Positions 1-6,178 of a stretch of 21,323 bases of DNA are shown in pieces (within the stretch, counting starts at the first letter, position 1; every line of letters starts with the position of its first letter). The translations under genes were made by a program, and so were the position numbers. A model generated the notes under the pieces. It had not been told where the DNA came from. It was given only the letters and a program-made list of their open reading frames with translations, and searched no databases. The stretch is taken from assembly GCA_030598075.1 (NCBI GenBank), contig JAUVQP010000005.1, positions 1 through 21,323 of the forward strand, read 5' to 3'. This DNA comes from Miltoncostaeaceae bacterium (GTDB lineage Bacteria; Actinomycetota; Thermoleophilia; Miltoncostaeales; Miltoncostaeaceae).

Positions 1-424
1 CAGCGAATTCCCGACCGTGACGCGCGGACCCACGTCCGCGCGGCCCGCCGGCACGAGCGCAGCCGCAGAACGCGCTGTCTGACCAGCACCCGACAGCGGA
101 CCACCGTCCGGCGGCGGGGCGAGCCGTGGGCCGCCCGGGCCGTCGTCTTGACGATCCGCCGAACGCGGATCCGTTGGAGGAGGTTGATCCTCACGGCCTT
201 GACGCCATCCGGCGGCCTTGCCGTGCCCGACAGGAATCGGACGTGTCTTCTCGCGCGGCACAGGCTCTTCTTCGCCACGCAGCGCAGTCGCCCTCCACCG
301 ATCGTCGCGCGAAGCACGACCTTCCCGCCGACTGCGGGAGCCGAGCCCCCCGCAGGAGGGGTCCGAGGCGTCGGGGGCGCGGGCGGCGGACCCGCCCAAG
401 CGCCGGGAGGAGGGGGGCCCCGGG
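1..424 (-). pseudogene. Out-of-frame C-terminal continuation of the secreted FN3-like protein, runs off left edge
   Basis: Reading the minus strand one frame away from the preceding entry gives an open frame from the G/C run at 412-424 to base 1. It starts with a Pro-rich linker (PPPPGAWAGPPPAPPTP) and then reads VGGKVVLRATIGGGRLRCVA, with further paired cysteines and a basic, beta-rich C-terminal domain containing CRRAARTWVRASRSG. Secreted proteins of high-GC actinobacteria often end with such a domain after a proline linker. One extra G in the run GGGG at the junction (CCCGGGGCCCCCC on the minus strand) would fuse the two frames. This is therefore either a real frameshift or a homopolymer sequencing error; the sequence alone cannot tell which. 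The true stop codon lies outside the window. Confidence 0.55.
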
Positions 425-937
425 TGAGGGGACACTCGGAGCCGAGACGGGTCCGACCTCGCCGGGCACGCTGCTGGGCGTGGTGAAGGTGGATGCGGAC
501 GCCGTCGTTCCCGAGGATGACGTGGCGACCAAGCGGAAGTGGTAGCGAGTGTTCTTCGCCAGCCCGGTGAGCGACGCCTGGACGGGCACCTGCCCGCTTC
601 CGATGCCCGCGCTCATGATGGGCGTGAGCTCGCCGTACAGCGTCGGTCCCGCCAGCGCGAGCGCGTTGACCTGGCCGTCGACGCCCGGAGCGAAGTCGGG
701 ATCGACGCTCTTGTCGGGACGGATGCGGGCAACCCGCTGACGCGGCTCTCCGTCCACCGCGCTGAAGTCGCCGCCGATGAACACCTGGTCGCCCGACTGG
801 GCAACCGAGTCGACGGCGTCGTTCGGGACCCAGCTGTCACGGGGAAGATCCGGCGGGAGACCCGCGGCCGCGGCCCCGGACACTCCGGCGGCGACGAGCG
901 CCAGCGACAGCAGAAGGATCGCCAGGGGGGCCCGCAC
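191..937 (-). CDS. Secreted delta-60-repeat/FN3-like protein, frame-broken N-terminal part
   Basis: The N-terminus is a clear Sec signal peptide (residues 1-25, hydrophobic run ending in an Ala-rich cleavage region). Residues about 40-95 resemble a delta-60/beta-propeller-type repeat (VFIGGDFSAVDGEPR, then VDPDFAPGVDGQVNALAL). Residues about 100-150 resemble the C-terminal half of a fibronectin type III domain (LTGLAKNTRYHFRLVAT, then SSGTT). The join between them (LAGPTLY/GELTP) looks abrupt: the end of the repeat and the first half of the FN3 fold are both missing, which suggests an internal in-frame deletion. After about residue 172 the frame becomes Arg-rich and unlike a protein; a better continuation lies in another frame (see the next entry). 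The start is a GTG at 937-935 with only a weak ribosome site. Likely an exported, possibly cell-surface protein of unknown role. Sure of export and FN3 character, not of function. Confidence 0.6.
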   Translation of the reverse strand: MRAPLAILLLSLALVAAGVSGAAAAGLPPDLPRDSWVPNDAVDSVAQSGDQVFIGGDFSAVDGEPRQRVARIRPDKSVDPDFAPGVDGQVNALALAGPTLYGELTPIMSAGIGSGQVPVQASLTGLAKNTRYHFRLVATSSSGTTASASTFTTPSSVPGEVGPVSAPSVPSPGAPLLPALGRVRRPRPRRLGPLLRGARLPQSAGRSCFARRSVEGDCAAWRRRACAAREDTSDSCRARQGRRMASRP

Positions 938-985
938 GGGTCCCAGATCGGCCGTGGCGAACGCGATCCGAGAGATGTACCCGGT

Positions 986-1054
986 GGTGGGCCGCCGCGG
1001 CGCCGGCCCACCGGGGAGGTGGCGTGGCTTGGAGCTTTAGCTCCCCCGGCGGGG
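986..1054. terminator. Cluster of GC-rich hairpins downstream of the integrase
   Basis: Between the integrase stop and the next minus-strand gene are several inverted repeats: GGAGC/GCTCC with a TTTA loop (1031-1044), CCCC/GGGG with a 3-nt loop (1044-1054, mutually exclusive with the first), and a perfect 9-bp stem GGTGGGCCG/CGGCCCACC (986-994 and 1004-1012). None has a T tract. They are placed to end minus-strand transcription from the integrase. Terminator function is inferred. Confidence 0.35.
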
Positions 1055-1056
1055 TC

Positions 1057-1704
1057 TTAGAGCTCCCACTCGCGCGAGGCGATCGCCCGGATGACCTCTT
1101 CCGGCGTGAACTCGGGCTGGTACCGGCGCGCGCTCGCCGTGATCGCGATCCCGAGGTGTCCATCGATGAGGGCCGCCGGAAAGCCCTCCACCGACAGCTC
1201 CGCCGCGTTCGCGTAGCGGAGGCCCAACGGGTGGACGCGCTTCTCGATGCCGGCCTTGCGGGCTAGGCGCGGGAGAAGCTCTCGAACATAGGCCGCCTTC
1301 AGCTGCTCGCCGGCGAGAGTGCAGAAGAGGTGCGCCTGCGGATCGATTCCGCGCTGCTCGCGGCGGTCGAGCCAGCGAGCGACCATGGCTCGCGCCGTCG
1401 CGTCGATTCCGACGAGGCGGCCCGAGCCACCGCGCCGCGGTGGTACCGCCAGAATGCCGCGTTGGACGTCCACGTCCGTGGGATGGAGCCCGAGGGCCTC
1501 GCCCGGCCGCAGGCCGCTGCGGTACATCGTGGCGATCAACGCGCGATTGCGAATGCCGGTGGGAGCGCGATTGCTGGCGCTGCGGATGAGCGCGCGCGCT
1601 TCGTGGGCATTCAGGAGGTCGGGCGGCAGCACGCTGCCCGGCTGCGAGTCCGGAAGGCCGGTGGTGGAGGGGGCGTCCCGCGCGCCAAGTTCGCCCGTCG
1701 GCAT
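1057..1704 (-). CDS. Tyrosine recombinase/integrase, catalytic domain, His of HxxR replaced
   Basis: A 215-aa protein matching the catalytic domain of XerC/D-type tyrosine recombinases, which cut and rejoin DNA through a covalent tyrosine link. Visible motifs: first catalytic Arg in YRSGLRPGEAL (R66); box II VHPLGLRYANAAEL (R163); the Gly-His position of the next box in LIDGHLGI (H183); and the nucleophile in SARRYQ (Y195). The family's HxxR reads LGLR here, so the catalytic His is Leu160, and the following His is Tyr164. The N-terminal SAM-like core-binding domain is missing or very short: only about 28 residues precede the fold. I chose the ATG at 1704 (GAGAG about 9 nt upstream); the open frame extends to 1779 with no better start. 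It has no attachment sites or phage genes nearby. It may be a decayed element remnant or a domesticated recombinase with reduced activity. Confidence 0.75.
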   Translation of the reverse strand: MPTGELGARDAPSTTGLPDSQPGSVLPPDLLNAHEARALIRSASNRAPTGIRNRALIATMYRSGLRPGEALGLHPTDVDVQRGILAVPPRRGGSGRLVGIDATARAMVARWLDRREQRGIDPQAHLFCTLAGEQLKAAYVRELLPRLARKAGIEKRVHPLGLRYANAAELSVEGFPAALIDGHLGIAITASARRYQPEFTPEEVIRAIASREWEL

Positions 1705-2039
1705 GTTCTGCACTCTCAAGCCTCGTTCGCTGATCGCCGGAACCCTTCGGCGCGGACCGATGGCGGCACGCCCACGCACGCGCCGAGCGTGCGCCCGCTC
1801 GACGGAGTGCGGCCGCTACCCGTTTCGCTCACGCCAGGCCATCCGTTCCAGCCGCAGCCCTCACTCCTCGCTCAATGCTGCCTAATCCTACCGCGCGAGC
1901 ACGCCTGGATCGCCCACATGGTGACGGCGAGCGCCGTCATGTGTCCGGAGATCGACGGTCAACCGTCCCTCGTCGACCAAAGCCAGGGGAGCGCAATTCC
2001 ACCGGCCCGCCGACAGACCCGGCTCAGCGACGGGGCCCG
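1705..2039. other. Gene-free upstream region between integrase and riboswitch
   Basis: No convincing gene is seen on either strand. The stretch must hold the promoter of the riboswitch operon (+) and possibly that of the integrase: on the minus strand a TAGGAT that could be a -10 box lies at 1890-1885. Two short perfect palindromes (1922-1939 and 1954-1967) are listed separately. I could not identify a convincing -35/-10 pair for the plus strand. Confidence 0.4.
1922..1967. repeat. Two perfect palindromes upstream of the cobalamin riboswitch
   Basis: TGACGGCGAGCGCCGTCA at 1922-1939 is a perfect 7-bp inverted repeat with a 4-nt centre. GACGGTCAACCGTC at 1954-1967 is a perfect 6-bp inverted repeat with a 2-nt centre. 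Both left arms share the core GACGG. They lie about 80-120 nt before the riboswitch, where an operator or a terminator for upstream transcription could sit. Function is not known. Confidence 0.35.
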
Positions 2040-2214
2040 TCGTCCGATAGCCTGCGCGCCATCGGGCGGTGGTTCAGGGAAGCCGGTGTGAGTCCGGCGC
2101 GGTCCCGCCACTGTCACCTCGCAGCGACGCGGCTGGACGAGAAGTCAGCCACTGGGTCTACCTGGGAAGGCGCCGCGCTCGCGTTGATGGGGAAGCCAGG
2201 AGACCTGTCTCCGC
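2040..2214 (+). ncRNA. Cobalamin (vitamin B12) riboswitch
   Basis: The conserved core of the AdoCbl/B12 riboswitch class is plain: GGGAAGCCGGTGTGAGTCC (2078-2096), then GGTCCCGCCACTGT (2101-2114), then GTCAGCCACTGG (2144-2155), and the closing GGGAAGCCAGGAGACCTG (2200-2217, approximate ends). In this family, cobalamin binding to the aptamer lowers expression of the downstream gene. The aptamer ends only about 30 nt before the likely start of the DUF4430 lipoprotein gene and no T-tract terminator follows, so control of translation initiation is more likely than transcription termination. The outer P1 boundaries are approximate. This element is the main evidence that the four following genes serve cobalamin or corrinoid supply. 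Confidence 0.95.
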
Positions 2215-2247
2215 CCGCACACCGTGAACCTCCGAGGTCGAGGCTTG

Positions 2248-3132
2248 GTGCGAGCGATCGTCCCGCGCGTTTTGGCGCTCATCGCGCTCCTCGCGCTGCT
2301 CGCGGGATGCCAGACGCGCAGCCAGGAGTCCCCCGCGGCGAGCGCCCCCGGGGCGGAGCTGCTCGTGACGGAGGACTTCGGCGCGGCGGTGCTGCTCGAG
2401 CGGCGGGTTCCGCCGGACCAGAGCGTCCTGCGGGCGCTCCGCGGCGCGACGGATGTCGAGACGGGCTATGGCGGGGGCTTCGTCGTTGAGATGCTCGGCA
2501 GGCGGTCGGACGCCGCGGGGAGAAGGGACTGGTTCTTCTACGTCGACGGCGTGCTCACCGACCGCGGCGCCGCGGACGTCGACCTGGGAGCCGGGCAGAA
2601 AACCTGGTGGGACTACCGCGACTGGTCGGGCTTCGCGGACGCGTGGGCGGTCGTCGGGCAATGGCCCGCGCCCTTCGCGGTTCCCGGAGGGCTCCGGGAG
2701 GTCTCCGCCGACCAGCCGCTCGCGGGCGAGCTTCGCCGGGCCGGGGCCGTCGTCGCCGCCGCCCGGCGTCCGTGGCGCGTAGCCATAGGGTCACACGGGG
2801 ACCTCCTCGCCCGCGACCCGGCGTGGCGCAGGGCCACGGCCAACCCCGCGAGAGCGGGGATGACCGCCTGGATCGACGCCGGTGAGATCGTCGTGCTCGG
2901 ACCGACCGGAGCGCGACCACTCGCCGGCGCGCGCGCCGTGGCGGTCGCCGTCCCAACCGGTGCGATCCCCCAGAGCGGCGTTCTCATGGCTGTCGCCGGC
3001 CTCGACGAGGAAGCAGCGAGCGCCGCGGCGCGACGGATCGCCGCGGACCCCGCGGTCCTGTCGCACCGCTTCGCGGTGGTGTTCGACGCGGACGGCGCTC
3101 CGATCGCCGCGGGCGGGCGGGGAAGGCCGTGA
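2248..3132 (+). CDS. DUF4430-domain lipoprotein, putative cobalamin capture protein
   Basis: First gene behind the B12 riboswitch. A 294-aa protein with a lipoprotein signal: basic start, hydrophobic stretch, lipobox LLAGC with Cys21, so it should be anchored on the outside of the membrane after Lgt processing. Residues about 38-126 match the DUF4430 (transcobalamin-like C-terminal) fold, best seen in DWFFYVDGVLTDRGAADVDL and the following KTWWDYRDW. The remaining about 165 residues form an additional C-terminal region I cannot assign. I prefer the GTG at 2248, with GAGGT 9 nt upstream; GTG 2224 would add 8 residues but has no ribosome site. Its stop overlaps the next start (GTGA). DUF4430 is related to the domain of animal cobalamin carriers, and with the riboswitch and the ECF genes this suggests it binds cobalamin outside the cell and hands it to the transporter. 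That role is inferred. Confidence 0.85.
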   Translation: MRAIVPRVLALIALLALLAGCQTRSQESPAASAPGAELLVTEDFGAAVLLERRVPPDQSVLRALRGATDVETGYGGGFVVEMLGRRSDAAGRRDWFFYVDGVLTDRGAADVDLGAGQKTWWDYRDWSGFADAWAVVGQWPAPFAVPGGLREVSADQPLAGELRRAGAVVAAARRPWRVAIGSHGDLLARDPAWRRATANPARAGMTAWIDAGEIVVLGPTGARPLAGARAVAVAVPTGAIPQSGVLMAVAGLDEEAASAAARRIAADPAVLSHRFAVVFDADGAPIAAGGRGRP

Positions 3133-3980
3133 CGCGGCGCGCCGGCGCACCGGGACCGCTTGTCCTCTTGGGCCTCGGCGCTCTCGTCCTGGCGTTCTCG
3201 GTCGAGCATCCCGCCCCGATCGTCGCCCTTGCCATCGGGGCGGTGGCCCTGCTTCTCACGGCGCCGAGGGCGCCGAGCCGCCTCTACCTGATCGGGGGGG
3301 CGATCAGCGGAATCGGGCTCATCGCATTGAACCCCTTCGTGACCGGGGAAGGCGAGCACATCCTGTTCCGGGGTCCGCGGCTCACCCCGTTCGACACCGA
3401 GATCACCGTCGAGGAGCTGGCCGCGGGCGCGGTGGGCGGCGTTCGGGTCTTCGCCGTCGCGGTGCTGGTCGGAGCGCTGCTCAGCCACGTCGACGCGGAT
3501 CGTCTCCAAGCGCGCGTCGCTCGTGTGGCGCCGCGGTCGGCCCTGATGGCGGCGATGTCCGCTCGCCTCCTCCCGGCCTTGGAGCGCGACTCGCGCGCCA
3601 TCGTCGAGGTGGCCCGCATGCGGGGCGCGCGTCTGGGGGTTGGCTCCTGGCACCGAAGAGCGCGTGCTGCGGCACCGCTCGCCCTTCCGCTTCTCGGCTC
3701 CGGCATGGAGCGCGGGCTGGACATCGCCGAGGCGATGACGGCCCGCGGATACGGCGCAGGACCACGCACGAGGACGCCCGAGCCGCCGCTCGATCGCCGC
3801 CAGCGCATGCTCTGGATTCCCGGCGTCCTGGCCGTGGTCGTCGCGGCGGCGGCGCTCATCACGGGCTCCGGCGCCTACACCTTCTACCCGCTGCTCGATC
3901 CCCTGCTCCAGGGAGGCGCCGCGCTCCTGGCACTCCTGGCGGCGCTGGCCCTGGGCGCAGCCGCCTGGCTGAGCCGATGA
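3129..3980 (+). CDS. ecfT: ECF transporter transmembrane component (EcfT)
   Basis: A 283-aa integral membrane protein with hydrophobic segments near residues 10-45, 52-68, 104-120, 182-195, 228-246 and 262-281. It has the two short coupling-helix motifs typical of EcfT: RMRGAR (residues 163-168) and ARGYG (205-209), which dock onto the two ATPase domains. In energy-coupling factor transporters this subunit joins the ATPases to the substrate-binding S component. Start is GTG 3129, overlapping the lipoprotein stop, and its own stop overlaps the ATPase start (ATGA), so the three are translationally coupled. With riboswitch control, this is the T unit of a probable cobalamin importer (the CbrU-like role). 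The specificity is inferred from context. Confidence 0.88.
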   Translation: MTRRAGAPGPLVLLGLGALVLAFSVEHPAPIVALAIGAVALLLTAPRAPSRLYLIGGAISGIGLIALNPFVTGEGEHILFRGPRLTPFDTEITVEELAAGAVGGVRVFAVAVLVGALLSHVDADRLQARVARVAPRSALMAAMSARLLPALERDSRAIVEVARMRGARLGVGSWHRRARAAAPLALPLLGSGMERGLDIAEAMTARGYGAGPRTRTPEPPLDRRQRMLWIPGVLAVVVAAAALITGSGAYTFYPLLDPLLQGGAALLALLAALALGAAAWLSR

Positions 3981-5380
3981 CGGTCATCTCCGCACGAGGC
4001 ATCCGGTTCTCCTACGACGAGAGCCGCCCGCCGGCGCTCCGGGGAGTGGACCTCGATGTCGCCGCGGGCGAGGTGGTGCTGCTCCGTGGTCCGTCAGGCG
4101 GCGGCAAGACCACGCTGCTCCGGGCGCTCGGAGGGCTGCTCCCCCACTTCCACGGAGGCGCTTTCGGGGGCGAGATCACCGTCGCGGGCCTCGACGGGCG
4201 CCGCTCGCGCCCCGCGGAGGTCTCGCTGCGGGCGCCGCTGCTCTTCCAGGACGTCGAGGCGCACGCCGTCATGAGCGACGTCGAGCGCGATGTCGCCTTC
4301 GGGGCGGAGAACGCGGGCGTCGCGCCCGGCGAGATTCGCGAGCGCGTCGGCGGTGCGCTGGCCGCGGTGGACGCCAAGCACCTCGCCGGCCGTCGCATCG
4401 ACGAGTTGAGCGGTGGAGAGCGGCAGCGCGTCGCCCTCGCCGGCGTGCTCGCCCTGGAGCCCCAGGCGCTTCTCCTCGACGAGCCCACATCCCAGCTGGA
4501 CGACCGTTCTGCGGCGCGCAACCTCGAGCTCGTCCGGCGCCTGGCGGGCGAGCGCGGGCTCGCCGTCGTCATCTCGGCACACCGCGTCGATCGCGTCGAG
4601 GCGATCGCGAGCCGGGTCGTCGAGATACGAGACGGGCGCATCGGACGGGGGCTCGACAGGGATCAGGGGCTCCCGGAACTCGCCCGAGCGCGACGACTCG
4701 GCCCGGAGGCGCTCCGCCTGTCGACGGTCACGATCGCGCACGGCGAACGCGTCGTGGCGGAGAGGGTCCACCTCGCGCTGCACGCCGGCTCCGTCCTCGC
4801 CCTGTCGGGCCCGAACGGCGCGGGCAAGTCGACCCTGCTCCGGGCGATCGCCGGACTCCACCCCGTCCGCGCTGGGTCGGTAAGGATCGAAGGGCGCGAG
4901 GTCGCGGCGGCGCCACCCGAGGATCGGGTCCCCGCGCTCGGCTACGTGGGTCAGGATCCCGGCCGGCACCTGCTCACGGAGAGCGTCCGCGCCGAGGTCG
5001 AGCTCGCCCCGCGCTATCAGTCCCTCCCGAGGCGCACCCGCCAGGACCGGGTGGCGTGGGCGCTCTCGGCGCTGGGCATCGACGAGCTGGCGGATCATCA
5101 CCCCCTCGATCTCTCGACCGGCCAACGGCAGCGTGTTGCGATCGCGGCGGCGATCTCGGGACGGCCGCGCCTGCTGCTGCTCGACGAGCCGACCCGGGGC
5201 CTCGACAGCGACGGGAGGCGGCGTCTGGGTGCCCTTCTCCGAGCGCTCGCGGCGGACGGAATGGCGGCGATCGTGGCGACGCACGACTCCGGCGTCGCGG
5301 GGCTCGCGGCGGACCGCTGGGCCCGCCTCGGCGGCGGCCGCCTGACGGAGCAGCGCGGCGCAAACAGGAGTCCCGCGTGA
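3977..5380 (+). CDS. Fused two-domain ECF transporter ATPase (EcfA-EcfA')
   Basis: A 467-aa protein with two complete ABC ATPase domains in one chain. Domain 1: Walker A GPSGGGKTT (38-46), Q-loop FQD (Gln91), signature LSGGE (144-148), Walker B LLLDEP (165-170), switch His in SAHR. Domain 2: Walker A GPNGAGKST (278-286), Q-loop GQD (Gln326), signature LSTGQ (379-383), Walker B LLLDEP, switch His in THD. Domain 2 thus has Thr in place of the usual second signature residue, a minor asymmetry. It powers uptake by the EcfT/S-component complex. The open frame extends far upstream inside the previous genes, but the ATG at 3977 (ATGA overlap with ecfT) is the natural start. Its stop overlaps the S-component GTG. 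Fused ATPases are common in this transporter group (CbrV-like). Confidence 0.92.
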   Translation: MTVISARGIRFSYDESRPPALRGVDLDVAAGEVVLLRGPSGGGKTTLLRALGGLLPHFHGGAFGGEITVAGLDGRRSRPAEVSLRAPLLFQDVEAHAVMSDVERDVAFGAENAGVAPGEIRERVGGALAAVDAKHLAGRRIDELSGGERQRVALAGVLALEPQALLLDEPTSQLDDRSAARNLELVRRLAGERGLAVVISAHRVDRVEAIASRVVEIRDGRIGRGLDRDQGLPELARARRLGPEALRLSTVTIAHGERVVAERVHLALHAGSVLALSGPNGAGKSTLLRAIAGLHPVRAGSVRIEGREVAAAPPEDRVPALGYVGQDPGRHLLTESVRAEVELAPRYQSLPRRTRQDRVAWALSALGIDELADHHPLDLSTGQRQRVAIAAAISGRPRLLLLDEPTRGLDSDGRRRLGALLRALAADGMAAIVATHDSGVAGLAADRWARLGGGRLTEQRGANRSPA

Positions 5381-6045
5381 GCACCGGCCTCGCTCTGGTC
5401 GCTGCTCTCGGGGTGCTCGCGCTCGTCGCCACCCTCGCCCTGGAGCGCTACGGCGGAGTGCGCGAGCTGGCGCTGATCGCCGCTCTCGCCGCGGCCGCGG
5501 CGGCAGGCCGAGTGCTCCTCGCGCCGCTCCCAAGCGTTCAGCCGGTCACCGTCATCTGCCTGGTCACCGGAGCAGCGCTCGGCCTCCGCGCGGGCGTCGC
5601 GGTCGGCGCGCTCGCCGCGCTGCTCTCCAACGGCTTCCTCGGCCACGGACCGTGGACGCCCGCTCAGATGGTGCTCTGGGCCCTCGCTGGGGCCACCGGA
5701 GCCCTGCTGGGCGATCGCATGCTCCGGCGCTCGGTGCTCGTGCCCGTCGCCGCCCTCTGGGGCTTCGCCTTCTCCTGGGGAATGAACCTCTGGTTTCTGG
5801 CGACCTTCGGACCCGAGGTGAGCGAAGAGGCGATGCTCGCCGTCTCGGCTCGGAGCCTCCCCTTCGACATCGCGCACGCGACCGGCAACGCGATCATCGC
5901 CCTCGTCGTGGGTCCGGCGCTCGCGCGGCTCATCGTGCGCTACCGACGACGAATTCGAGTCCGGTCGATCGAGGAGCCGTCGGCGGCTATTCGACGGGGC
6001 TCCGGGGGCGATCCCGGAACTCCACCGGGTCGAGCGGCCTGGTGA
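5377..6045 (+). CDS. ECF transporter S component, predicted cobalamin-specific
   Basis: A 222-aa, strongly hydrophobic protein with about six membrane segments (near residues 4-22, 30-48, 55-85, 97-113, 120-143 and 165-186). The stretch LPSVQPVTVICLVTGAALG and the conserved GHGPWTPAQM loop resemble S components of ECF transporters, which bind the vitamin in the membrane. Start is GTG 5377, in GTGA overlap with the ATPase stop. Specificity for cobalamin or a corrinoid is inferred from the riboswitch at the head of the operon, not from binding residues. The last about 20 residues (RGSGGDPGTPPGRAAW) are hydrophilic and are encoded opposite a receiver-domain remnant, so the tail may be a recent extension. 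This is the last gene of the operon. Confidence 0.82.
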   Translation: MSTGLALVAALGVLALVATLALERYGGVRELALIAALAAAAAAGRVLLAPLPSVQPVTVICLVTGAALGLRAGVAVGALAALLSNGFLGHGPWTPAQMVLWALAGATGALLGDRMLRRSVLVPVAALWGFAFSWGMNLWFLATFGPEVSEEAMLAVSARSLPFDIAHATGNAIIALVVGPALARLIVRYRRRIRVRSIEEPSAAIRRGSGGDPGTPPGRAAW

Positions 6046-6178
6046 GGTAGCCCCCCGTACCCGCGGCAAGCCCCTCGGTCACGTCCGCCGCTGAGATCCC
6101 GCTCTCAGCAGGAGAACCGGAGGCTCGCGGCGCTCGGCCGCCGACCCGTGCGACAAGGACCCCCGGAGGGTTCGTCAT
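5987..6178 (-). pseudogene. Remnant of a response-regulator receiver domain
   Basis: A 63-aa frame whose start overlaps the kinase stop (ATGA). It begins MTNPPGVLVA, like the first strand of a receiver domain. It ends GLAAGTGGYLTRPLDPVEF, which matches the last third of receiver domains (family consensus about GLxAGADDYLTKPFDPxEL, with Lys replaced by Arg). The middle, about 65 residues including the phospho-Asp, is gone without a frame break, as if deleted. Its position directly after a sensor kinase is where a partner regulator would be expected. It also overlaps the 3' end of the S-component gene in the opposite direction by 59 nt. It could still be translated, but cannot be a working receiver. 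Some doubt remains because it is short. Confidence 0.45.

Noticed and set aside
1057..1704. Integrative element or prophage boundary
   Set aside because: Only one recombinase is present. There are no tRNA, direct-repeat ends, or phage or conjugation genes in the window.
2882..3976. Long upstream extension of the ATPase open frame
   Set aside because: It lies inside the lipoprotein and ecfT genes and is Arg/Pro-rich without domain features. The ATPase starts at 3977.
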